Assembly: GCA_035631115.1 (NCBI GenBank)
Contig: DASQJJ010000006.1
Span: 24,172-88,171 of the forward strand
Length of the DNA: 64,000 bases
Direction of reading: 5' to 3'
From: DASQJJ01 sp035631115
GTDB lineage: Bacteria > Patescibacteriota > Microgenomatia > Levybacterales > UBA12049
Numbering within the stretch: position 1 is the first letter of the stretch; every line of letters starts with the position of its first letter. The notes beneath the pieces are model-generated. The model saw only the letters and a list, made by a program, of their open reading frames with translations, searched no databases and was not told the DNA's origin. Of the stretch, positions 8,105 to 15,820 are shown one piece after another. The position numbers and the translations under genes are program-made.

Positions 8105-9200
8105 GTAATTTTTCTATCATTCTCAATGCCGTAACAAATCTTTGCCTGTCATTTTCTATACCTTTTGCATTATAGTACCCAGATACCGACCTTGTCGCAA
8201 CTTTTACAAGCATAATCCGAAGAAAGTAAAACCAAAAGAGATATGAGGATTGTAATACACTGCTATCCATACCCAAACCATTACAAAAGCTTTGAAAATA
8301 CTTTTGCTGCTTTTTCTCAAAAAGAAATGTATTAACAAAAGCAACTTCCCATAATAGATCCCCTATTATTGTATCTTCCCAATCAAGAATTGCCTTTATT
8401 TTTGTCTTATGGAAAATTACATTTCTCGTAGCAAGATCGTTGTGAATAAGTACCATTGGTCTTTCATTAAGATTCATTGAATTTTCCGAAAAGATTCTTT
8501 CTATGATTTGCTTTGATTTTTTTGTAATTACTTTTAACGAATAGGTTTTGCTAATATGCTTTGATAAGTTTGTATAAAAAAATTCTTCCCAATTAGATGA
8601 GATTCCTGAAAATTCTCCTTTTTTTAAAAGTGCTGTCATACTAAGCAGCCCAACTCCCTTCAATGGAATCGAATGAATTTTTTTAAGTACTCTTCCTAAA
8701 TTTGTATATACGTCATTTAACGCAGAGTATCTTTTATCTTCTAGCGTATCTCCTTCTATAAATTCCATAATCATAAAGTCAAACGGATAGTATTTTCGTG
8801 AAACATCAACTAAAAATATTTTCACTGATGGCATATGAAGCTGTTTCAAGGCATTCTGTATTTTTTCTTCTGTAAAAAATGTAAAATCTGTATAAAGACT
8901 TTGCAAAGCACTCACACGTAACACATATGTATGTTTTTTTGTGACCACCTTATACAAAACGTGGTATGTACTTTTTGTAGAAATTAAAGAATACTGCATA
9001 ACAGTTTCATTACATGAGTCACGGAAAATAGTATTAATATATAGTGGAATACTCGCAAAGATTTTTTCTTTCTCTTTTATCAACTCTTGCTCCAAAAAAA
9101 GAATGTCTGCCTTGGGATAAAATACTTTCTTACGAATAGAAGAAAAGTGTTTTAAAGAATTCTCGGAGAAATTAAAACTTTTTGTAGTCAAAGTATTCAT
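8097..9200 (-). CDS. Aminoglycoside phosphotransferase (APH)/choline kinase-like small-molecule kinase
   Basis: A 367-residue protein with a protein-kinase-like fold of the APH family (PF01636). FMIMEFIEGDTLED (about 142-155) is the hinge. LIHNDLATRNVIFH (251-264) is the catalytic loop with Asp255 and Asn260. ILDWEDTIIGDLLWEVAF (271-288) carries the metal-binding Asp. About 60 N-terminal residues are specific to this protein. Family members phosphorylate sugars, choline or antibiotics. Inside a glycan cluster next to a sulfotransferase, a sugar or polyol kinase role is more likely than drug resistance, but that is inference. It overlaps the sulfotransferase gene by 29 bp. Confidence 0.8.
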   Translation of the reverse strand: MNTLTTKSFNFSENSLKHFSSIRKKVFYPKADILFLEQELIKEKEKIFASIPLYINTIFRDSCNETVMQYSLISTKSTYHVLYKVVTKKHTYVLRVSALQSLYTDFTFFTEEKIQNALKQLHMPSVKIFLVDVSRKYYPFDFMIMEFIEGDTLEDKRYSALNDVYTNLGRVLKKIHSIPLKGVGLLSMTALLKKGEFSGISSNWEEFFYTNLSKHISKTYSLKVITKKSKQIIERIFSENSMNLNERPMVLIHNDLATRNVIFHKTKIKAILDWEDTIIGDLLWEVAFVNTFLFEKKQQKYFQSFCNGLGMDSSVLQSSYLFWFYFLRIMLVKVATRSVSGYYNAKGIENDRQRFVTALRMIEKLHE

Positions 9201-10089
9201 TCATGTATGTTGTCAGTGATTTTATCTCATCATGCTCTTTTTTTGACAACTCTTTTATTTTTTCTATGTTGTATGCAACCGTTGGGTATTGAATTGTTCC
9301 CCATGGATATTGATTGTCTAATTTTTTACCATTCCAGGAAGGATACAAAAGATTTTCTTCAAAGGGTATTCCTAATGTTGTAGAAAGGGTTGTAAAAAAC
9401 TTTTTAGGGTTTGCGATAAGGTCCTCAAATTTTACAGTAATCACATTATTAGGAAAAAGAGTTGCATAATTAATCGCAGATAGCTGAGTGACATTCCACG
9501 TATGTATATACCGTTGCAAAGATAATGGAGCAGGTCTATGCTTTGTTTCTGCATACGCAGAGTATGGATTTCTTACAATGTGAATTATTTTTGCATTTGG
9601 AAAATCTGCAATAATTTTCTCTGCATCCAGAATTTGTACAGGATTATATCCAACATATATTTCCTCTTTTCCGCTACCATTATAATTTTTCCATGCCAAA
9701 AATGTTGATTTGTAAAATGCCTCTATAGCGTTTGCCCTGGTAATATTTTTTCCTAGAAGCTTTACGAAGATTTTCTTTCTTTCTTTGTCATTTAAAGAAA
9801 TTTGCACTTCTTTAAATTTACTCATGTGTGGTGCTTTTGTCCTAACTTTTACTTCTTCATCCCAAATATCTTCATACATTTGCTCCGGTGTTTCCCCTAA
9901 CTGAAATTGAGACCATCTATATTTATGGGGAACAAAAGAAGATAAGTAGTCACATATATTTTTTGTCCCTACTTGTGATTCAAAAGGGTATACAAAAAGT
10001 TTGGAATGTCCATCAAGATGTCTCTGTAGTGTATTTCCACCATTCTCATACATAGCGGAAATCATAAAAAGTTTGAAAGATTTTGCCAT
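9172..10089 (-). CDS. Sulfotransferase family protein
   Basis: A 305-residue protein. The N-terminal LFMISAMYENGGNTLQRHLD (8-26) corresponds to the 5'-phosphosulfate loop, and DGHSKLFVYPFE continues it as in Sulfotransfer_3-type enzymes. IIHIVRNPYSAYAETKHRP (168-186) is the 3'-phosphate-binding segment, with Arg173 and Ser177. These enzymes move sulfate from PAPS to a hydroxyl or amino group, here presumably on a sugar. The first loop lacks the Lys/Arg usually placed before the Ser-Gly-Thr run and reads Glu-Asn-Gly-Gly-Asn instead, so donor use is not certain. No PAPS-synthesis gene lies in the window. Confidence 0.75.
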   Translation of the reverse strand: MAKSFKLFMISAMYENGGNTLQRHLDGHSKLFVYPFESQVGTKNICDYLSSFVPHKYRWSQFQLGETPEQMYEDIWDEEVKVRTKAPHMSKFKEVQISLNDKERKKIFVKLLGKNITRANAIEAFYKSTFLAWKNYNGSGKEEIYVGYNPVQILDAEKIIADFPNAKIIHIVRNPYSAYAETKHRPAPLSLQRYIHTWNVTQLSAINYATLFPNNVITVKFEDLIANPKKFFTTLSTTLGIPFEENLLYPSWNGKKLDNQYPWGTIQYPTVAYNIEKIKELSKKEHDEIKSLTTYMNEYFDYKKF

Positions 10090-10093
10090 ATTT

Positions 10094-11092
10094 TTATTTT
10101 ATAGAGAGCTTATCATAATGTATTTCTTCCTGCCAAGCAACAGTTAATTCCAAACCTTCTTTAAGAGAATATTCTGGTCTCCATCCCAAAATTCTTTTAA
10201 TTTTTGCATTGTTTCCAAACCAATCTATAATATCCCAATTTCTATTTTTCATCGTAGAAAATTGTGGATTTTCAGAAATTTCAAACATTTTCTTTACCAT
10301 AAAGGCAAGTGTTTTTATTTTTGTTTTCTTACCCGTTGCAACATTAAATACCTCACCATACATTCTTTTTTGCATTTTTGCCGCACTTATCACAAAAGCG
10401 GAAACAACATCATCTATGTAGATAAAGTCACGAGATATCTTAGGGTCAACAAAATTTGGCAACGTCTTATGTATTGCCTTGGAAACCAAAACAGGCATTA
10501 GCCTATCAGGCTCTTCCCAAGGTCCATATGCCGAATACAGCCTCAGATGCACCACAGGAAGGTGCTCTACTTTTCCATAGTACTTGAGCAAATAATAATT
10601 CCCAACCTTAGAAACAGCGTAATGGCTATTTGGGATAAGCTCTCCTGTTTCTTTTGGACCCTTTGCATTGAGGCCATATTCAGACTGGGACCCCGCATGG
10701 ATATATGCTTTAAATGGTATCTTTTTTAACTCCTCGAGAATATTTACTGTAGAGAGCGCATTTGTCTTATATATTTCCTTATAGTCACTTTGCTTTGCAT
10801 ATGCACCGTATGCTGCTAAGTTAAAAACAGTAAGCGGTTTTACTTTCTTAAATATTTTTTCTATGTCTTTTGTATTTGTAATATCAGAATCAATAATATT
10901 TTTTGTAGGTATTTTTGCAAGGCGAAATCTCCAATTCTTTTTTTTATTTCTTGAAACTCCAAAAACATCTTTTCTATATGTAAGAAGCGTCTTTAGAAGG
11001 TTAACTCCAATAAATCCTCCACTTCCCAGGATAAGAATTGGTCCATGGAGTTTTTTTATGTGGGCACGTAGCGATGCGCGGCTTTGTCTCAT
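10094..11092 (-). CDS. NAD-dependent epimerase/dehydratase (extended SDR)
   Basis: A 332-residue protein with the Rossmann motif GSGGFIG (23-29), the serine region IHAGSQSEYG (131-140) and the catalytic pair Tyr158/Lys162 in YAVSK. LRLYSAYGPWEEPDRLMPVL resembles NDP-sugar reductases and epimerases of the abequose-synthase and 4,6-dehydratase-like groups. It acts on a nucleotide sugar in the cytoplasm. The start overlaps the transketolase C-subunit gene by 4 bp (ATGA), suggesting joint translation with the transketolase pair. The extra basic N-terminus (RQSRASLRAHIKK) is encoded by an unusually G+C-rich patch. The exact substrate is unknown. Confidence 0.87.
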   Translation of the reverse strand: MRQSRASLRAHIKKLHGPILILGSGGFIGVNLLKTLLTYRKDVFGVSRNKKKNWRFRLAKIPTKNIIDSDITNTKDIEKIFKKVKPLTVFNLAAYGAYAKQSDYKEIYKTNALSTVNILEELKKIPFKAYIHAGSQSEYGLNAKGPKETGELIPNSHYAVSKVGNYYLLKYYGKVEHLPVVHLRLYSAYGPWEEPDRLMPVLVSKAIHKTLPNFVDPKISRDFIYIDDVVSAFVISAAKMQKRMYGEVFNVATGKKTKIKTLAFMVKKMFEISENPQFSTMKNRNWDIIDWFGNNAKIKRILGWRPEYSLKEGLELTVAWQEEIHYDKLSIK

Positions 11093-11595
11093 CTAATTAA
11101 ATTAACATACCAAGGCTTGTTTTCTTTTAGTATTTTTTTAACAACCTGAGGAATCTCATCTATTGTTTTGGGCCACAAAGGAGTAATGTTGGAAAAAATC
11201 TTCATCACTTCTTTATCTTCTTCTACCCAGTGAGTAATGCCATCTTCTTTATAGTTTCTTTCTCTACCCGAACCAATCAACCTAACAGGCGCAGATTCGT
11301 AGTTGATGTAATTTCTTATTGTTTCAAAGGGTCTATACAAAAGAAATGTTGTTGCTGTATACACAAGGGGTATTTTTCCCTCTTGTGCCAATCCTACAGC
11401 TATTCCTATCATTGCCTGCTCCGATGCACCTACATTAATAAATCTATTTGGAAAATCACGTCTCACATCATCCCACATGCGATAACCAAAATCACCAACA
11501 ATAACCCAAATGTCTTTATTTTTTTTCATATGCTTATATACTTCATGGGCAAATGCAGCCCGCATCAATCTTTTATAAATTGGTATTATTTTCAT
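11089..11595 (-). CDS. Transketolase-like C subunit (pyrimidine-binding domain only)
   Basis: A 168-residue protein matching the middle (Pyr) domain of transketolase. FINVGASEQAMIGIAVGLA (53-71) carries the catalytic Glu59 that activates thiamine diphosphate. DGITHWVEED (118-127) is the usual substrate-facing DG-x-TH segment. It stops after the sixth strand (KPWYVNLIR), so the third domain (Transketolase_C) found in ordinary C subunits of about 310 residues is absent. It would pair with the product of the overlapping upstream gene (4 bp). It probably transfers a two-carbon ketol unit for sugar-precursor synthesis rather than serving the pentose phosphate pathway. Confidence 0.85.
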   Translation of the reverse strand: MKIIPIYKRLMRAAFAHEVYKHMKKNKDIWVIVGDFGYRMWDDVRRDFPNRFINVGASEQAMIGIAVGLAQEGKIPLVYTATTFLLYRPFETIRNYINYESAPVRLIGSGRERNYKEDGITHWVEEDKEVMKIFSNITPLWPKTIDEIPQVVKKILKENKPWYVNLIR

Positions 11596-12326
11596 ATACG
11601 TAACATCTTGAGTGCTTTTTCGTAATCATTTTCATTCATTGCATAATAATGTGCATCCTGTCCTTTAAGAAAAGGTAGCTGGTCACTTGTTGTATGAGCA
11701 AATACAAGCATAGACTTTGATGATTTTACTTGTAATGCTCTCATAATTTCCTTCATATCATGGCCTTGTACTTCAATGGATTTTATTCCAAATGCTTTTA
11801 GTCTTTGATAGAGTTTTTTTGTTTCTATTGCGCTAAATGCACCCCATCCATTTGCATTGACAATAATTTTTAGATTAGGAATTTCTAAGTCAACAATTAT
11901 TCTTAATGCCTCCCAAATACTTCCCTCTGCACACTCACCGTCTGAGATAGCGCAGTATATTGTTCTTTTTTTATTAGCAAGTGCTATACCAATTGCAATA
12001 GGTAAGCCTTGACCAAGACTACCTGATGACACGTGAATATCTATTTCTGGATTTCTATCTGGATGAATATGAAGTTCTTGTATACTGTCTTTGTCTTTTA
12101 TTTTTTTATACTTTTCTAGAATTGTGTATAGAGCAATTCCAGCATGACCATTGGACAAAATAAATTTGTCATTTCTTTTTTTTATCTTATAGATGCAATC
12201 AATAATATCGACAACACTCAAACATGATCCAATGTGTGACAAATTTTGAGCATAGCTTATTTCAAGAATTCTTTTCCTTGTTTCTTTCTGCTCTTTTGTA
12301 AGAAGACTAAGATTAAATCTTTTCAT
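11592..12326 (-). CDS. Transketolase-like N subunit (thiamine diphosphate-binding domain)
   Basis: A 244-residue protein. Transketolase motifs are clear: SHIG with His31, LSNGHAG with His61, SSGSLGQGLPIAIG (100-113), and the ThDP/metal motif SDGECAEGSIWEA ending in VNANG (128-160). The usual GDG is SDG and the closing NN is NAN, both tolerated in some relatives. The frame could also start at a TTG at 12362. The ATG at 12326 is chosen because the protein then begins as family members do and because a perfect TATAAT at 12352-12357 would put the transcript start downstream of that TTG. It forms a two-subunit enzyme with the next gene. Confidence 0.85.
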   Translation of the reverse strand: MKRFNLSLLTKEQKETRKRILEISYAQNLSHIGSCLSVVDIIDCIYKIKKRNDKFILSNGHAGIALYTILEKYKKIKDKDSIQELHIHPDRNPEIDIHVSSGSLGQGLPIAIGIALANKKRTIYCAISDGECAEGSIWEALRIIVDLEIPNLKIIVNANGWGAFSAIETKKLYQRLKAFGIKSIEVQGHDMKEIMRALQVKSSKSMLVFAHTTSDQLPFLKGQDAHYYAMNENDYEKALKMLRI

Positions 12327-12351
12327 TGACTCATGAGGACAGGTACATGCA

Positions 12352-12357
12352 ATTATA
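12352..12357 (-). promoter_or_regulatory. Putative -10 box of the leftward block A
   Basis: TATAAT on the minus strand, 25 nt before the ATG at 12326. The predicted transcript start is near 12345, giving a leader of about 19 nt. No good -35 is seen at 16-18 bp. It lies in the gap between the divergent transketolase and GT2-fold genes. Confidence 0.4.
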
Positions 12358-12438
12358 CACAAAAACTCTTCCTTGTATAGAGCATATCTACATTGATGTC
12401 TTGCAAAGAGAGTGGTCTCTTGAGAAAATGCAGAGCAT

Positions 12439-13146
12439 ATGACAATAACCTACTCTATTATTCTTCCTATTTATCACCAATCAAACCAAATAGAGACACT
12501 TGTCTCGTCCTATGGAAATGGTCTTAAAAGACTTAAAGATTCATTTGAAATTATTCTTGTCATTAATGGTGCAGATACAGAGTCATACGATATTGCCAAA
12601 AAACTTACACAAAAAAATTCCTTTTTAAAAGTTGTCTATTTGAAAGATGCCGGCTGGGGAAATTCAATTATTGAAGGAATAAAGACTGCACAGGGTAAAT
12701 TTATTTGTTATACAAATTCAGCCAGAACAAGAATTTCTGATTTAATTACTATTCTTACCTACTCTAAAAACAATCCATCGGTTGTTATTAAAGCAACAAG
12801 AATACTTCACCTCAATCTTTTACGAAAGCTCGGATCCACCCTGTACAACATTGAATGCCGATTGCTTCTCCATACTCCTGTATGGGATGTTAATGGTACT
12901 CCAAAAGTAATGCCATCTCATGTTGCGAAAAAGATAGGCCTTACATCCAAAGGAGATTTGATTGACGCAGAGCTTATCGCAAAATGTGTATGGAATAATA
13001 TTCCTATACTCGAGGTTCCTATTCTTTTTCCACCGAGATTTGGAGGAAATAGTACAACGCGGGTATTTTCTGCATTAAAAATGTATGCAGGCGTTTTGCA
13101 AATTAAAGATATGCTAAAAAGACAGACTTCTTTACGAAAAAAGTAA
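12439..13146 (+). CDS. GT2-fold protein with degenerate catalytic motifs
   Basis: A 235-residue protein with the GT-A sequence order: TITYSIILPIYHQSNQIETL at the start, FEIILVINGADT (36-47), then KFICYTNSARTRISDL (87-102). In active GT2 enzymes these places read VDDGSxD and LDADxx, so both acidic motifs are lost. The C-terminal half still looks like DPM-type proteins (GLTSKGDLIDAELIAKC, then VPILFPPRFGGNSTT). There are no membrane helices. It may be a regulatory or scaffold pseudo-enzyme or may use another mechanism. It stands alone on the plus strand, divergent from the transketolase genes, and its 3' end overlaps the opposing YfhO-like gene by 44 bp. Confidence 0.75.
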   Translation: MTITYSIILPIYHQSNQIETLVSSYGNGLKRLKDSFEIILVINGADTESYDIAKKLTQKNSFLKVVYLKDAGWGNSIIEGIKTAQGKFICYTNSARTRISDLITILTYSKNNPSVVIKATRILHLNLLRKLGSTLYNIECRLLLHTPVWDVNGTPKVMPSHVAKKIGLTSKGDLIDAELIAKCVWNNIPILEVPILFPPRFGGNSTTRVFSALKMYAGVLQIKDMLKRQTSLRKK

Positions 13147-15805
13147 CTCCCAACCATAGTAAAAATCCACCCAAGGAAAATATTGTTACAAAAAATCCAA
13201 GCAGAAATGTCTTTGAAAAAAATGAAAAAACATAGGTGTGTTGTCCCGGCCTTGTCTTAACTTCTAAAAATCTATTGTTTTCCAAGTGAGCTTTTTTCCC
13301 ATCAATAGTAACACTCCACCCGGGGTAATAACTTTCCAAAAGTGAAAGAATCGCAGGCTGATCACTCCCTTCTCTAATTGTTATTGTATTTACTCCAAAA
13401 GAGGCTATTGTTTTTTTTATTACCTCTCCTTTATTTGTAATAAGTTGTGAGAATGGGCGCGCATCATGCACTTTGAATATTATTGTGTCCTCATTTACAT
13501 ACGCCTTAGTAGAATCCCACGGAAGACTTGTGACAATATTGTGCGGAGAAATTACGTATCCTGGCAATATATCGTGATATGTAGATGGTGGAGGATAAGA
13601 AACATGAGTATAACTGCTTACCAAACTATTCTTAAGCAGCAATCCATAATTTGTATTGAGAAGGAGTGTATTATACTGATATGCCAAGTCATAGGGTACA
13701 AGATGAATATTATTTACAACTAGCACGAGAGATTGATTAGCATTATCCTTTTGTATCCATTTAAAAACATCCGAGTAGAGAGGGTAATTCAATGTGTCAA
13801 TTTTTTGATCTGTAACCAACTGGGGCTTTATTAAAATAGTCTCAAAGAAAATGATGGCTACCACAAGATTTAATACGAGAACAACAAGTATCAATATTTT
13901 TCTTTTACTTAGAAAGTCACGACAGAATAGTCCAAAGAAAAGAAGAAGAATCACAGAAAGATAAGCAAAGATTCTACTTGGGACTCGATAGTACTGCAAA
14001 AAACTAACTGCACTAACTAACCAATGAAAAGGATTCCATTTCCACGCAGGCATGGAAATAGAAATAAAGAGCAAGAAGAGAATGGGTAGCAAAATATACT
14101 TTCTGCTCAATACGATTTTTCTTTTAAGGAATACCCACACAAAACCTAAAAGGGTAAATGGACCAATAAACGAAATTTTCTCCAAATCTCCCCATGCTGT
14201 AGATATATATTGTTTCAAATTAACAGCGGCAAATGGAGCATCAAACGGAATAAAAATATACCTAAGCATTCCAACGATATTCATGCTTCCAGTAAAAGGA
14301 TCTCTGCTTTTCTCAAGATAGTTTGTCAATTCAAGATAGGGAATAATTTTTACTGATGCAAAAAGAAGAAAAAACAAAACAGAAATTCCCAGATAGACTG
14401 ATGCCCTTTTATCTTTAAAAAGAAAAAAGATAAGGATTACCCCCAATCCATACAGAGTATACGTTGCTGTGTATGTTTCTCCAGAAAACAAGAATAGTGC
14501 GATTTCTAATCCCGCGACTCCTGACCAAAATAGATTTTTTTTATCTATTACTTTTTGCAATGAAAAAATCACAAATGGCAATAATGGATACGATAGTGTT
14601 TTTTCAATTTGCCCAGTATCTAATTTTGCTGCTAGATAAGAACTCGATGCATATGTCAGCGCAATAAACAAAGATAAATATGAAGAGTTAAGATACCTTT
14701 TCGTAAGTATATACATAGATTCACAGGCAAAAAATATAACAAGAAGGTACATAATTTTTAATGCAGTATCGTAGGGAAATACAAGAAGAGGAATAGCAAC
14801 CAACGGGTTATATACTCCATAGAGAGGATCTGCAACAGTAGGTATTCCCTGAACAACATATGGGTTCCATAAGGGAAAGGCATGATGTTGTAAGAGAGAG
14901 TTTTTAAAATAAAGATGAGGAACATCATTTCCATTCAAGTCATTCGCCCTTACGACATGCGTTGTTAGGAGAATGGGGCTTAGAATGATAATACTAAAAA
15001 GGAAAAATAATACGTGTAAACCAAATGCGCGTACATATTTATTTTTTATCTCGAAAAATATGGGTATTTTTTCATCCTCTTTGGTTATGGAGATTCTTTT
15101 TTTGGAACTTTTTCTTCGTGAATACACTATTAGCGCGATTGTCCTAACAATTTTTTGTATTGTATCTTGTATTGTTGTATCTAGTTTTTGACCATTTCTT
15201 TTATTGAGCACGTAAAGAAAGTAAACAAACAAAGGAATAAGATAGATACTCGACAATACGAGCGAATCTGGATTAGAAAAAAGCATGCGCGTTCTCTTAA
15301 AAAATAAGAATAAAAAGTCTTTTGGAGAATATAAGAATTGCTTGGAGTATACATATTTACTTGTAAAGAAATCTCCCACATTCAGAGTATTCGGAGAAGC
15401 ATTTGGTATTGTTGTAACAAACTCATATTGTCTTCCCTTTGAATTTGTAATTGAAGGAAATCCAAATACAAGAAAACCCTTTTCATTTACCTGATTTACC
15501 TCTGTTTGGGTAGAGTAAAACGAATGTGAATTATTTTTTTCTCTTAGTGCAAATGTAATCAGACCGCGGCCAGTACTATTTGGCTTTATCTCCCCTACAA
15601 CTCTTATAGCAATAATACCTAAGTTATTTTCCTCTGCAATAAATGATCCAGTTGTTCTATTGGCCTTATCATTTTGTTGAGATAAAGAATGCTTATACAC
15701 AATTATGGTAAAAGGACTATAGGGATTAATAAAAATAGCGGCAAAAAACCAAAAAATGATGTAAATAAATATTGCGAGAAATTGTAATCTATATTTTGTG
15801 ATCAT
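13103..15805 (-). CDS. YfhO-like giant membrane protein with extra N-terminal soluble domain
   Basis: A 900-residue protein. Residues 1-25 form a helix. About 45-175 form a soluble, probably beta-rich domain (EENNLGIIAIRV, FLVFGFPSITNSKGRQYEF, FFTSKYVYSK) also present in the next gene upstream. After one or two further helices a full YfhO-like core starts near residue 265, with FPLWNPYVVQGIPTVADPLY in the first outer loop and many helices after it. The C-terminal module YYPGWSVTIDGKKAHL...GQHTYVFSF and a last helix end the protein. It probably acts on polyprenyl-linked substrates at the outer face of the membrane. The 3' end overlaps the convergent gene by 44 bp. Confidence 0.75.
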   Translation of the reverse strand: MITKYRLQFLAIFIYIIFWFFAAIFINPYSPFTIIVYKHSLSQQNDKANRTTGSFIAEENNLGIIAIRVVGEIKPNSTGRGLITFALREKNNSHSFYSTQTEVNQVNEKGFLVFGFPSITNSKGRQYEFVTTIPNASPNTLNVGDFFTSKYVYSKQFLYSPKDFLFLFFKRTRMLFSNPDSLVLSSIYLIPLFVYFLYVLNKRNGQKLDTTIQDTIQKIVRTIALIVYSRRKSSKKRISITKEDEKIPIFFEIKNKYVRAFGLHVLFFLFSIIILSPILLTTHVVRANDLNGNDVPHLYFKNSLLQHHAFPLWNPYVVQGIPTVADPLYGVYNPLVAIPLLVFPYDTALKIMYLLVIFFACESMYILTKRYLNSSYLSLFIALTYASSSYLAAKLDTGQIEKTLSYPLLPFVIFSLQKVIDKKNLFWSGVAGLEIALFLFSGETYTATYTLYGLGVILIFFLFKDKRASVYLGISVLFFLLFASVKIIPYLELTNYLEKSRDPFTGSMNIVGMLRYIFIPFDAPFAAVNLKQYISTAWGDLEKISFIGPFTLLGFVWVFLKRKIVLSRKYILLPILFLLFISISMPAWKWNPFHWLVSAVSFLQYYRVPSRIFAYLSVILLLFFGLFCRDFLSKRKILILVVLVLNLVVAIIFFETILIKPQLVTDQKIDTLNYPLYSDVFKWIQKDNANQSLVLVVNNIHLVPYDLAYQYNTLLLNTNYGLLLKNSLVSSYTHVSYPPPSTYHDILPGYVISPHNIVTSLPWDSTKAYVNEDTIIFKVHDARPFSQLITNKGEVIKKTIASFGVNTITIREGSDQPAILSLLESYYPGWSVTIDGKKAHLENNRFLEVKTRPGQHTYVFSFFSKTFLLGFFVTIFSLGGFLLWLGVTFFVKKSVFLAYL

Positions 15806-15820
15806 ATTTCTCTGGAGATT

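Noticed and set aside
8097..9200. Antibiotic-resistance aminoglycoside kinase
   Set aside because: The APH fold is shared with many sugar and choline kinases; the cluster context and the absence of mobile-element signs do not support resistance.
12327..12362. TTG start for the transketolase N subunit with AAGGAAGAG upstream
   Set aside because: The added 12 residues are Cys-rich and not family-like, and the best -10 box would start transcription downstream of it; it remains possible.
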